A stretch of DNA of 64,000 nt from Ectopseudomonas guguanensis (GTDB taxonomy: Bacteria; Pseudomonadota; Gammaproteobacteria; Pseudomonadales; Pseudomonadaceae). The notes beneath the pieces are model-generated. The model saw only the letters and a list, made by a program, of their open reading frames with translations. It searched no databases and was not told the DNA's origin. Shown in pieces: positions 1-7,251 of this stretch (position 1 is its first letter; every line of letters starts with the position of its first letter). The stretch spans positions 62,001-126,000 of the forward strand of contig NZ_FNJJ01000014.1 in NCBI RefSeq assembly GCF_900104265.1. Direction: 5' to 3'. A program made the translations under genes and the position numbers.

Positions 1-224
1 CCACCACCGGCGGCGCCGCCGACAGCCGCACCGATCAGCGCGCCCTTGGTACGGTCCTTCTTGCTCGAGGTGGCCGCGCCGATCACGGCCCCGGTCGCAG
101 CGCCGATGCCGCCATAGATACCGGCCTTGCTAGCCTGGCTTTCGCCGGTATAGGGATTGGTGGTACAGCCAGCCAACAGGGCCATGACCGCAGTGGCTGC
201 GATCAGATTACGCCTGGTCTTCAT
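1..224 (-). CDS. Glycine-zipper lipoprotein, partial (C-terminus beyond window)
   Basis: The reading frame starts at the ATG whose complement ends at 224 and runs off the left edge. The N-terminus is a lipoprotein signal: a basic start, a hydrophobic stretch and the lipobox LLAGC followed by TTNPYTGE. It then has Gly/Ala-rich glycine-zipper segments (YGGIGAATGAVIGAA, GALIGAAVGGAAGG). The same architecture opens the next gene upstream on this strand (362-1030), so the two look like tandem paralogues of the OmpA/YiaD lipoprotein family. The C-terminal domain is not in the window, so it cannot be said whether it keeps the peptidoglycan-binding OmpA domain. An RBS-like AGGAAAT lies just before the ATG. 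Confidence 0.8.
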   Translation of the reverse strand, partial: MKTRRNLIAATAVMALLAGCTTNPYTGESQASKAGIYGGIGAATGAVIGAATSSKKDRTKGALIGAAVGGAAGG

Positions 225-361
225 AGGATTTCCTTGCAGATTCTTGGTATGGGCAGACTTGCCGCAGCCTTCGAGCTAACAGGGCGCGGCGAAGTTCCGC
301 CCAAGCTTAACAGCCTGGGCGGACGAGAACTGCGATCTGCAGCAGGTCCGTGGCGCGTGCG

Positions 362-1030
362 TCACTGCACGCCCGGCAGCGGCCGCAGGGTGACCTCGAC
401 ACGACGGTTCTGCGCACGCCCTTCGGCAGTGGCATTGGTCGCCACCGGCTGGTCAGGCCCCATGCCACGCGTGCTGACCCGGCTGCCGTCGACGCCCTGG
501 GCGATCAGATAGCTGGCCACGCTCTGCGCGCGACGCTGCGACAGGCTCATGTTGTAGCTGTGCGAGCCGGTGCTGTCGGTGTGGCCGACCACCTCGATGC
601 TGTTCTGGTTGTACTGACGGAAGGAGTTGGCCAGGTTGTTCAGCGGGGCGTAGAAGCTGTTGGCGATTTCTGCCGAATCGGTGGCGAAGGTGATGTTGCC
701 CGGCATGATCAGTTGGATGACGTCGCCCTGGCGCTGCACCTCGACCCCGGTGCCCTGCATCTGCCGGCGCAGCTCGGCCTCCTGCCTGTCGGCGTAGTAG
801 CCATAACCGGCACCGGCCGCACCGCCCACCGCAGCGCCGATCAGCGCGCCCTTGCCGCGGTTGTCGTGATTGATCAGGGCGCCAGCGGCAGCGCCGGCCA
901 GGGCGCCCAGACCGCCATAGGTGGCCGTCCTGTTCGAACTCGGGGCGCTCTGGTCATAAGGATTCTGCGAGGCACAGCCGGCCAGCAGCAGTGCAGCGGA
1001 GCAAGCAGCGATCAGGGATAGACGGGGCAT
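362..1030 (-). CDS. OmpA-family outer-membrane lipoprotein (YiaD-like)
   Basis: This 222-aa protein has a lipobox (LLLAGCAS, Cys near residue 19) and a glycine-zipper region at about residues 35-80. A C-terminal OmpA peptidoglycan-binding domain spans about residues 105-215 and contains the characteristic VVGHTDSTG and QNRRVEVTL motifs. This layout is that of YiaD-type lipoproteins, which are anchored in the outer membrane and bind peptidoglycan from the periplasm. The gene precedes the partial paralogue at 1-224 on the same strand. The MBL hydrolase gene lies about 60 bp upstream, also on the minus strand. No unusual residues were seen. Family assignment is firm; the physiological role is not known from sequence. 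Confidence 0.9.
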   Translation of the reverse strand: MPRLSLIAACSAALLLAGCASQNPYDQSAPSSNRTATYGGLGALAGAAAGALINHDNRGKGALIGAAVGGAAGAGYGYYADRQEAELRRQMQGTGVEVQRQGDVIQLIMPGNITFATDSAEIANSFYAPLNNLANSFRQYNQNSIEVVGHTDSTGSHSYNMSLSQRRAQSVASYLIAQGVDGSRVSTRGMGPDQPVATNATAEGRAQNRRVEVTLRPLPGVQ

Positions 1031-1090
1031 GGCGATTTCTCCTCGAGGGACGGCAGAATGCCAGTGTAGACAGCGCCCGCGACAGCGGGT

Positions 1091-1735
1091 TCAGGCACGG
1101 ATAAACGGGTTCTCGCGCATCTCGTCGCCCAGGCGCGTGTCCGGGCCATGGCCGGTGACCACGGTCGCGTCCTCGTCGAGGCGATACAGGCGCTGCCTGA
1201 TCGAACGCTCGATGGTGGCGTAGTCGCCGCCCCACAGGTCGGTACGGCCGATACCGCGACGGAACAGGGTGTCACCGGCGATCAGCAGCTTGGCATCGGC
1301 GAACCAGAAGCTCATCGAACCCGGCGTGTGCCCGGGCGTGTGCAGGGCTACACCACAGCCGCAGGCCAGCTCCTCGTCATCGGCCAGCCACTGGTCCGGC
1401 GCCGGCACCGGGGTGTAGGGCACGCCGAACATGCGGCACTGCATCTCCAGGTTGTCCCAGAGGAACTGATCCTCCTTGTGCAGGTGCAGCGTGGCGCCGG
1501 TCTTCTCCTTCATCTGCCCCGAGGCAAGGAAGTGATCAAGATGGGCATGGGTGTGGATAATGCTCACCACCTTGAGGCCATGGGCCTCCAGGCGCGCCAT
1601 GATCAGATCAGGATTCCCGCCGGGATCGACCACGATGGCCTTCTTCGTCAGCGGGTCGCCGATGATGGTGCAGTTGCACTGCAAAGGCCCGACTGGAAAG
1701 GTTTCGCGGATTAGCAGGGGTTTTGCGGGTTCCAT
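1091..1735 (-). CDS. MBL-fold metallo-hydrolase (glyoxalase II/YcbL type), 5' end replaced by an integrated element
   Basis: This 214-aa single-domain metallo-beta-lactamase-fold protein has the metal-binding motif HTHAHLDH at about residues 60-67, further ligands in TPGHTPGS and AGDTLF, and GHGPDT near the end. Length and motifs fit YcbL/GloC-like type II glyoxalases that hydrolyse S-lactoylglutathione or related thioesters; the exact substrate is inferred. The first codons and the RBS-like AGGAAT are not native. The tyrosine-recombinase element begins inside the gene near codons 14-22, and the original 5' end survives at 13652-13720. The present N-terminus (MEPAKPLLIRETF) replaces MSTAERPTLIRETF in frame. 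The gene was previously coupled to the AraC gene at 13720-14742, whose stop overlaps the old start. Confidence 0.92.
   Translation of the reverse strand: MEPAKPLLIRETFPVGPLQCNCTIIGDPLTKKAIVVDPGGNPDLIMARLEAHGLKVVSIIHTHAHLDHFLASGQMKEKTGATLHLHKEDQFLWDNLEMQCRMFGVPYTPVPAPDQWLADDEELACGCGVALHTPGHTPGSMSFWFADAKLLIAGDTLFRRGIGRTDLWGGDYATIERSIRQRLYRLDEDATVVTGHGPDTRLGDEMRENPFIRA
1670..1714. repeat. Left attachment-site repeat (attL core)
   Basis: These 45 bp are repeated directly at 13652-13696 with three mismatches. The first 24 bp (1670-1693) are identical in both copies, so the crossover most likely fell there. Sequence to the left is hydrolase coding sequence. Sequence to the right is element-borne but continues the hydrolase reading frame to a new ATG at 1735. 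All three differences fall at third codon positions of the hydrolase frame and are silent. Confidence 0.9.
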
Positions 1736-1755
1736 GGGTATTCCTGTAGGATTAA

Positions 1756-1773
1756 TGGCACATTTTTGGCACA
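1756..1773. promoter_or_regulatory. Candidate integrase arm-type sites, left end
   Basis: Two copies of TGGCACA, separated by TTTT (period 11 bp), lie about 40 bp inside the left attachment core and just before the integrase start. The same pair, with one base changed, lies near the other end at 13504-13521. Paired heptamers one helical turn apart at both ends are what arm-type sites of a tyrosine integrase would look like. Binding is inferred. Confidence 0.5.
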
Positions 1774-1785
1774 GTGCGATTGACG

Positions 1786-2898
1786 ATGGCGACGATCAGG
1801 AAGAAAGGCCCATACCAGTGGCACGCCCAAATCAGGCGTAAAGGGTGGCCCCAACAGACCCGCACTTTCAACACCCAGGCAGAGGCGAAGGCTTGGGCAA
1901 CAATGATCGAGCGCGAAATGGACGCCGGCGTATTCGTCAGCCGCAACGAAGCGGAATCGACCTCCTTCGCCAAAGCCCTGCAGATGTACGCCGAGCAGGT
2001 GACTAGCAAGAAACGCAGTAGCGATTCCGAGCTATCACGCATCCAGGCCCTGCAGCGCCACCCACTGGCCCTGAGATCGCTGGCCAGCATTCGCGGCGCC
2101 GACATGGCCAGCTACCGCGATCAACGCCTCAGAGAGGGGCTGGCAGCGGCCACCGTGCGCCGCGAGCTTGCTTTGATTTCTCATGTCTTCACCATCGCAC
2201 GCAAAGAGTGGCGAATGGAGTCCTTGAGCAACCCCGTGGAGCTGATTCGCCAGCCCAGTGTTGATGACGCTAGAGATAGACGCATCTTGAGCGCAGACGT
2301 CTGGACACTGCGGAACGGCGTACTGATTAGCGAGCACCTGGACGAGCTGGAAATGATCTGTCGCCACTCGCGCTCGACCGAGCTACCCCAGATCGTTCGG
2401 TTCGCCGTCGAAACCGGCATGCGCCGTAGCGAGATTGCGAGCTTGGTACGAACCAACATCGATGTGAAGAAACGCACTGCGATGCTGCCACTCACCAAGA
2501 ATGGCTCTGCCCGCGGCGTCCCGCTCTCAAGCCAAGCGGTTGAAATAATCAAGAGCCAACCCAAGCTCGATGATGGCCGAGTATTCAAGAGCAGGCCCGA
2601 CACCATTACAAAGGCCTTCAACGATGCATTAGCCAATGCACGCCAAGCCTATGTGAAAGGACTCACTCTTCGACTTCAGGACGAAGGGCTCCCTCCGTCA
2701 AAGATCAATCAACTGATCGATAGCACTCCTTTCTTGGTCAACCTCCGCTTTCACGACCTGCGCCATGAGGCCACCTCACGCCTAGCCGAAACCTTTCCCC
2801 TCCTTGAGCTGACAAAGATCACCGGCCATCAAGACACTCGCATGCTGATGCGCTACTACCACCCCCGAATAGAAGACCTAGCCCAGAAGCTCCGGTAG
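1786..2898 (+). CDS. int: Tyrosine recombinase/integrase of the element
   Basis: This 370-aa phage-type integrase starts at the ATG at 1786 (MATIRKKGPYQW); an upstream in-frame GTG at 1774 is less likely. The N-terminus looks like an arm-binding domain, followed by a core-binding SAM-like domain. The catalytic domain shows Arg in TGMRRSEI (about residue 216), the H-x-x-R box HDLRHE (about 322), the second His in GHQDT (about 346) and the nucleophile Tyr in MRYYHPR (about 357). It therefore appears intact. It reads inward from the left attachment repeat, as is usual for elements that keep int next to att. Two small DNA-binding proteins elsewhere in the element are candidate directionality factors. 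Confidence 0.95.
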   Translation: MATIRKKGPYQWHAQIRRKGWPQQTRTFNTQAEAKAWATMIEREMDAGVFVSRNEAESTSFAKALQMYAEQVTSKKRSSDSELSRIQALQRHPLALRSLASIRGADMASYRDQRLREGLAAATVRRELALISHVFTIARKEWRMESLSNPVELIRQPSVDDARDRRILSADVWTLRNGVLISEHLDELEMICRHSRSTELPQIVRFAVETGMRRSEIASLVRTNIDVKKRTAMLPLTKNGSARGVPLSSQAVEIIKSQPKLDDGRVFKSRPDTITKAFNDALANARQAYVKGLTLRLQDEGLPPSKINQLIDSTPFLVNLRFHDLRHEATSRLAETFPLLELTKITGHQDTRMLMRYYHPRIEDLAQKLR

Positions 2899-2950
2899 CC
2901 AAGAAAAAATACTGGAAATACGTACAGTATAGGGCTACCATCCAAGTCCG

Positions 2951-2978
2951 TGCATATTTTTACGCATATATGCATAAT
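2951..2978 (+). promoter_or_regulatory. A+T-rich promoter region with TGCATA repeats before the ATPase/protease pair
   Basis: The roughly 105-bp gap between the integrase and the ATPase gene holds TGCATA at 2951, a CGCATA at 2963 and TGCATA at 2971. It also holds the 10-bp perfect palindrome GCATATATGC at 2964-2973. It is the only gap upstream of the pair, so the promoter must lie here or within the integrase gene. The palindrome is a candidate operator, possibly for the helix-turn-helix at the end of the ATPase itself (inference). Confidence 0.4.
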
Positions 2979-3004
2979 ATTTGCGAAATGCGGATGGAGC
3001 ACCC

Positions 3005-4192
3005 ATGGAACACTACCCAATCGTCCTCGCGCTGAGCAGGGCAGCCCTGCAGACACCTAACACTGCGGTGGAGAATCATTTGCGCCGCCTCATAAAGGCG
3101 CTAGAAAAGGACGGGCAAGCCGAGCAAGCCGACGGGCTCAACAAGCTGGTTCGCAACACGGGAAAAAGCGTTGCAATCCAACCCAGCAGAGTTGTGCTTT
3201 CGCTGGCCGCGATGGGAGGCGAGATGCTTACCCCAAGCGTCAAGCCCCCAGTCGACAAGGAGACCAGCGCCCCTCTAGCCGAAATAGTCTTCCCTAGCGA
3301 GACGCTCGACGCTCACCCTATATTCGAAGAGAACTTATCCGCCAGCATCGATAGCCTTCTGGAAGAATGGAAGAACATTGACAAACTTAAAGGGTCAGGA
3401 ATAAATCCCGCTCTTGCGTTAATGCTATTTGGCGCCCCGGGCACAGGGAAAACTTTTTTAGCCCACCACATAGCCCGAGAGTTAAATTACCCCCTAGTAG
3501 TAGCAAAACTAGACGGCCTGATTTCCTCCTTTCTAGGAACAACCGCCAGAAACATATCTAACCTTTTTGCCTTTGCTAATAGATATAAATGCATACTTCT
3601 ACTGGACGAGTTCGATGCTGTTGCCAAGCTCCGCGACGACCCAAATGAGCTAGGAGAACTAAAAAGAGTTGTCAACACTCTTCTTCAATGCCTAGATACC
3701 AGGAACAACATAGGCTTCACCATTTCCATTACGAACCATGAAGCACTATTAGACCCAGCTATTTGGCGACGCTTCGACATCAGAATCGAGATACCCAAGC
3801 CGATACACCAAACAAGAGAGCAAATACTGCTGCGCAACCTCCCAAAGAATCTGAAACTAAAAAAATCTCAGATAAATTTTCTAACCTGGATAACAGATGG
3901 CTATAGCGGCTCAGACATCGCAAAATTATCAAACTTCATAAAGAGAAAGATAGCAATACAAGGAAGTAAATTTGATTTTTTTGAGACAGTACGCTCCTAC
4001 ATAATCCTGAGCGCCAAAGACCAGGAAAATAATAGGCGTCAGGCAGTTATAGGCCGACCAGAAGAACTAGCTATAGAATTAAATAGAGACCCTGAGCACT
4101 CCATGTCTCAAGAGGCACTTGCTGAGTTATTTGGGAAAGCTCAATCCACTATCAGTCGATGGCTGAAGAGCGAAAAGAAACACAAGGAGTAA
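3005..4192 (+). CDS. ietA: AAA+ ATPase of an IetAS-type defence pair (IetA-like), with C-terminal HTH
   Basis: This 395-aa protein is read from the ATG at 3005 (MEHYPIVLAL); an in-frame TTG at 2981 would add eight residues. The central AAA+ domain has Walker A GAPGTGKT (residues 143-150), Walker B ILLLDEFDA (about 197-205) and the arginine-finger region WRRFDIRIEIP (about 254-264). The end carries a helix-turn-helix-like segment, ALAELFGKAQSTISRWLK (about 370-388), which suggests DNA binding or autoregulation. The next gene, a subtilisin-like protease, starts 6 bp downstream behind an AAGGAG RBS, so the two form an operon. A small AAA+ ATPase followed by a large S8 protease is the composition of IetAS, known as a plasmid incompatibility/toxin-antitoxin-like locus and as an anti-phage system. 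Assignment to IetAS rests on architecture. Confidence 0.8.
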   Translation: MEHYPIVLALSRAALQTPNTAVENHLRRLIKALEKDGQAEQADGLNKLVRNTGKSVAIQPSRVVLSLAAMGGEMLTPSVKPPVDKETSAPLAEIVFPSETLDAHPIFEENLSASIDSLLEEWKNIDKLKGSGINPALALMLFGAPGTGKTFLAHHIARELNYPLVVAKLDGLISSFLGTTARNISNLFAFANRYKCILLLDEFDAVAKLRDDPNELGELKRVVNTLLQCLDTRNNIGFTISITNHEALLDPAIWRRFDIRIEIPKPIHQTREQILLRNLPKNLKLKKSQINFLTWITDGYSGSDIAKLSNFIKRKIAIQGSKFDFFETVRSYIILSAKDQENNRRQAVIGRPEELAIELNRDPEHSMSQEALAELFGKAQSTISRWLKSEKKHKE

Positions 4193-4198
4193 TAGAAA

Positions 4199-6604
4199 GT
4201 GGCAAACAATCCAGTGCAGATCGTACTAAACGCTCAAAACTATGTCCAAAGAGCAGAAATAGTCCCAGGAGGAAGTAATAAAGACTTCTTCGCAGGCCGG
4301 GACTCTGACTTCAAGCAACATAAAGACGCACTGGCGCAGTCACTTGATACATTGATACCAAGCAAGCTAACCGAAAGTCCGTTGGTTTTTGCCCACGTGG
4401 AGCTGCAAGAGACAGCGTGGGCAAAAAGCCATCGACCAGTAAACCAGGTTTTTCCGAAGAGCAAGATACGCTCCACGCCTGGCAACGCACTGGGAACCTT
4501 AATTGTAGAGCTAGCACCATCAGACATTAAGACAATTCGAGAAAAGATCATCTCTGCAGAGAATGAAACACGATGGGAGAAAGACCCTAAGTCAGAGAAG
4601 CTAGTACCTAAACCTTCAAGGCTCAGAAGCGAAGTAGGGGCAATCAAAGAAATCAGACTCTACTCTGACCACGACAGAAGAAAGTTCAGTATAGAGCAGG
4701 CCGTTCAATGGCTATCAGACCCTAGAACGGGTGGCGCATATTATGTTGAGACATTTATCCCCACCGACAGCCTAGAAGATAGCAAATCAAAGAGAGCCTC
4801 TGAAGAAAACGCCCTCCTAGAAGATCTTATGCGAGGCATCGGCAAGCTAGAGCTTCCCATTGAAATAAGCAGATTAAAAAGCGAGTGGACTAAGAATCAA
4901 ATATTTATCGCTCAACTGAAAGAGCCATATAGAAGCCAAATAGACGCCCACAAAAGACTTATTAATTTTATTGATTCGCACCCAATAGTTCGAGCAATCC
5001 TACTCCCTCCAGTTCTACAGTCTTCCAACACGAACCAAGAAGAGACAAGCCTTAAAACATTCCCAAGCATTTCACAAGAAAGAGCCTACCCTATTGTAGG
5101 GATTATCGACACCGGCGTATCCGCAATTAATCACCTGGCCCCATGGCAGGCAGGGGCTACTGACTTTATAGACCCCGCATTTCAAGATACCTCTCACGGA
5201 ACATTTATTGCCGGCCTTATCGCCGGAGGTAAACACCTAAATCCTAGTACAGAACTTGATGAAGCTGACTGCAAATTTTACGACTTAGGGCTACACCCCA
5301 CATACGATTATGAGAGCTATTACCCGCGAGGCTTTTTTGACTTCCTGGAGCAGCTTGATGCAGAGATCGTTACCGCAGCCCAGCAAGGAGTAAGAGTATT
5401 CAACATGAGTCTTTCTGTGACTCTTCCCGTTGAAGATTCTAGCTATAGTCTGTTCGCAAATATCCTTGACCAAATCGCTGATCGCCACGATGTCATCTTT
5501 GTACTTCCGTCTGGAAACCTAGACGGAGCAACCGCACGGGAAGCATGGCCAGACGATGAAGATCAGTGCCTTAAACTTCTTGCTGAATACAGACATCAAG
5601 GCAAGGATAGAATCTTCCAACCAGCCGACAGTGTAAGATCAATCACAGTTGGTGCTCTTGACCCTGCGAGCAAAGAAGGGGCACTCAAGCCATCTCGATA
5701 CACTAGACGAGGCCCTGGCCCATCGTTAGGCGCAAAGCCAGATGTTGCTCATATTGGCGGCAAACTGGAGCCAGACCACGGACTATACTCATTAACCCCA
5801 AGAGGCGGCGTCTCTTCAAACTGCGGAACTAGCTTTGCTGCTCCACTCGTAGCGAAGAGTCTTGCGACTCTAGATCACTTAATTGAAGGTAAAGTTCCAA
5901 GAGAAGCGCTGTCCGCCCTTCTAATCCACAACTCAAAAGTTCCAGACTGGATGACATCTAAAAAACTTTCTAGAATAGCAAAGGATTTCGTTGGAGCTGG
6001 AATACCAAGCCAAGCAGCCCGCTCCTTGGAAATAGATGACAACCAGATAACACTAGTATTCAATGGCATACTCAAACCAAGCCATGAATTGGTATTCGAC
6101 TTTACATGGCCTGCATGCCTAGTCAAAAATGGTGCATGCACCGGAAAAGTAAAAGTAACCACAGTCTACAGCCCAGCCATTGATAGAAATTTTGGCGCCG
6201 AGTTCATTCTAACCAACATTGACACCTGGCTACGACAAGAAGTTATAGACAAGAAAACAGGAGAGGTATCTTTCAAAGGGCGCCTGAAGACCGAGGCTGA
6301 CAAAAGTATAGAGAAAGAGCGAATTGCTCATGGAGCCAAATGGTGGCCTGTAAAAACTTTTGAAACCACATTCCCGCGAGGTGTCGGGGAGTCTTCGCAA
6401 TGGCGTTTAGTCTTGGAACCACTAAACAGAAATGGATTTACTCTTCCAGAAGAAGGTGTACCGTTTTCTACTGTCATGACCATTAGCGACCCCAAAGGCA
6501 ATGGTCGAGTCTTTGACGAGGTTCGCCAGCAGCTGCAGGCATCCGGCGTAGAAATTTCCGACATTCGAACCGCTCTGAGCAACCGCTTGCGTCAAGAGAA
6601 CTAA
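4199..6604 (+). CDS. ietS: Subtilisin-like (S8) serine protease of the IetAS-type pair (IetS-like)
   Basis: This 801-aa protein starts at the GTG at 4199, preceded by AAGGAG. The S8 catalytic triad is complete: Asp304 in GIIDTG, His333 in SHGTF and Ser545 in CGTSFAAP. About 300 residues precede the protease domain and about 200 follow it, with no signal peptide, so it is predicted to be cytosolic. This is much longer than a secreted subtilisin and matches the large proteases paired with AAA+ ATPases in IetAS loci, where the protease is thought to be the effector and the ATPase its partner or sensor. Base composition is low in G+C compared with the chromosome and with the tra/trb genes. Targets and trigger are not known. 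Confidence 0.85.
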   Translation: MANNPVQIVLNAQNYVQRAEIVPGGSNKDFFAGRDSDFKQHKDALAQSLDTLIPSKLTESPLVFAHVELQETAWAKSHRPVNQVFPKSKIRSTPGNALGTLIVELAPSDIKTIREKIISAENETRWEKDPKSEKLVPKPSRLRSEVGAIKEIRLYSDHDRRKFSIEQAVQWLSDPRTGGAYYVETFIPTDSLEDSKSKRASEENALLEDLMRGIGKLELPIEISRLKSEWTKNQIFIAQLKEPYRSQIDAHKRLINFIDSHPIVRAILLPPVLQSSNTNQEETSLKTFPSISQERAYPIVGIIDTGVSAINHLAPWQAGATDFIDPAFQDTSHGTFIAGLIAGGKHLNPSTELDEADCKFYDLGLHPTYDYESYYPRGFFDFLEQLDAEIVTAAQQGVRVFNMSLSVTLPVEDSSYSLFANILDQIADRHDVIFVLPSGNLDGATAREAWPDDEDQCLKLLAEYRHQGKDRIFQPADSVRSITVGALDPASKEGALKPSRYTRRGPGPSLGAKPDVAHIGGKLEPDHGLYSLTPRGGVSSNCGTSFAAPLVAKSLATLDHLIEGKVPREALSALLIHNSKVPDWMTSKKLSRIAKDFVGAGIPSQAARSLEIDDNQITLVFNGILKPSHELVFDFTWPACLVKNGACTGKVKVTTVYSPAIDRNFGAEFILTNIDTWLRQEVIDKKTGEVSFKGRLKTEADKSIEKERIAHGAKWWPVKTFETTFPRGVGESSQWRLVLEPLNRNGFTLPEEGVPFSTVMTISDPKGNGRVFDEVRQQLQASGVEISDIRTALSNRLRQEN

Positions 6605-6614
6605 TAATATCGCG

Positions 6615-6647
6615 ACCTAAGTGAGCCAAGCGGTGGCTCACTTAGGT
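6615..6647. terminator. Strong hairpin between convergent genes
   Basis: A perfect 14-bp stem (6615-6628 with 6634-6647) with a 5-base loop follows the protease stop and overlaps the last codons of the convergent small gene at 6638-6826. There is no long T-run on either side. It could act as a bidirectional terminator or mRNA-stabilising hairpin. Confidence 0.55.
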
Positions 6648-6826
6648 AGATTATCGACGTAGCTATATGTATCAATCAACGTGCTCCTAGCTATGGCTTC
6701 CAGCACAGTTTCGCCCTCTCTCAATCCAAATAGCTCTTGAGCGTTGGTTGTAGAAATAAACATGGGAAGTTCCTCACTCGCCCCCTCATCGTCCAAAAAG
6801 GCCGGTTCATCTTCATAACTAGTCAT
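6638..6826 (-). CDS. Small acidic protein of unknown function
   Basis: This 62-aa frame begins at an ATG 8 bases after an AAGGAA RBS. The product is acidic (EDEPAFLDDEGASEELP near the start) and has no obvious domain or membrane segment. It converges on the IetS-like gene, and its last codons lie in the shared hairpin. I do not recognise it. The good RBS, and the position between the defence pair and the IncP-like module, make a real gene more likely than not. A small acidic partner or antitoxin of the adjacent protease is one speculation without direct support. Confidence 0.5.
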   Translation of the reverse strand: MTSYEDEPAFLDDEGASEELPMFISTTNAQELFGLREGETVLEAIARSTLIDTYSYVDNLPK

Positions 6827-6956
6827 TGCGTCATTTCCTTGTTCAACTTGAAGCCTTCCACCTTGGTATTGGTGGGCAAATCCTTTATCTAGCCTTTCGG
6901 CTGCTCATTCAGTGCCGCAATCTACCAGCGCTAACCGCTCTTTGGAGCGACTAGAT

Positions 6957-6969
6957 TTTAGCGGCTAAA
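6957..6969. promoter_or_regulatory. KorB operator (OB) type palindrome 1
   Basis: TTTAGCGGCTAAA is an exact match to the IncP KorB operator consensus TTTAGC(G/C)GCTAAA. The symmetry extends to 17 bp (6955-6971). It lies about 50 bp before the small gene at 7020, where KorB could repress its promoter. No korB gene is in the window. Confidence 0.85.
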
Positions 6970-6981
6970 ATCGTCGAGAGA

Positions 6982-6994
6982 TTTAGCTGCTAAA
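6982..6994. promoter_or_regulatory. KorB operator-like palindrome 2 (central base T)
   Basis: TTTAGCTGCTAAA matches the KorB operator except that the centre is T instead of G or C. It lies 25 bp from the first operator (centre to centre) and 26 bp before the ATG at 7020. The pair suggests cooperative or promoter-proximal regulation. Confidence 0.7.
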
Positions 6995-7019
6995 TTTTGA
7001 CTAGTAGTGAGGTATCAGT

Positions 7020-7208
7020 ATGCATAATCGAGACGGACATACCGGTGTGCTGAGACGCAGTATCCTTGTGAAAGCTGCAGTAGCCAACGCGATTCGCGAG
7101 AACAGGCGGCTTGGCCTCGGTGATACAGAGCCACCGACTGAGTCGGAAATTGCGGCAGAGATTGCTGCGTTGGACCTCTCTCACTGGAAATCTGTTCCAG
7201 TGGCATAG
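7020..7208 (+). CDS. Small protein of unknown function behind two KorB-type operators
   Basis: This 62-aa frame (MHNRDGHTGVLRRSILV...) has a weak RBS-like GTGAGG before the ATG. Its upstream region carries two KorB-type operators, and a third lies just after its stop, so it appears to belong to the IncP-like backbone. The product has a basic, Arg-rich first half and an acidic helix-prone second half (TESEIAAEIAAL). I do not recognise it. It could be a short regulator of the IncP-like module or a truncated backbone gene. Confidence 0.45.
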   Translation: MHNRDGHTGVLRRSILVKAAVANAIRENRRLGLGDTEPPTESEIAAEIAALDLSHWKSVPVA

Positions 7209-7238
7209 CGGTGGTGGCCCCGGGCGGGGCTACCTAAT

Positions 7239-7251
7239 TTTAGCCGCTAAA
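7239..7251. promoter_or_regulatory. KorB operator type palindrome 3, at the trbL stop
   Basis: TTTAGCCGCTAAA is an exact consensus match, with symmetry extending to 19 bp (7236-7254). The trbL stop codon TAG lies inside it. It is also 31 bp after the small gene on the other strand. Lying at a gene end rather than at a promoter, it may mark a rearrangement junction. Confidence 0.85.

Noticed and set aside
6955..6995. Palindromes as terminators or insertion-sequence ends
   Set aside because: They lack T-runs and match the KorB operator consensus better; they recur at module junctions.
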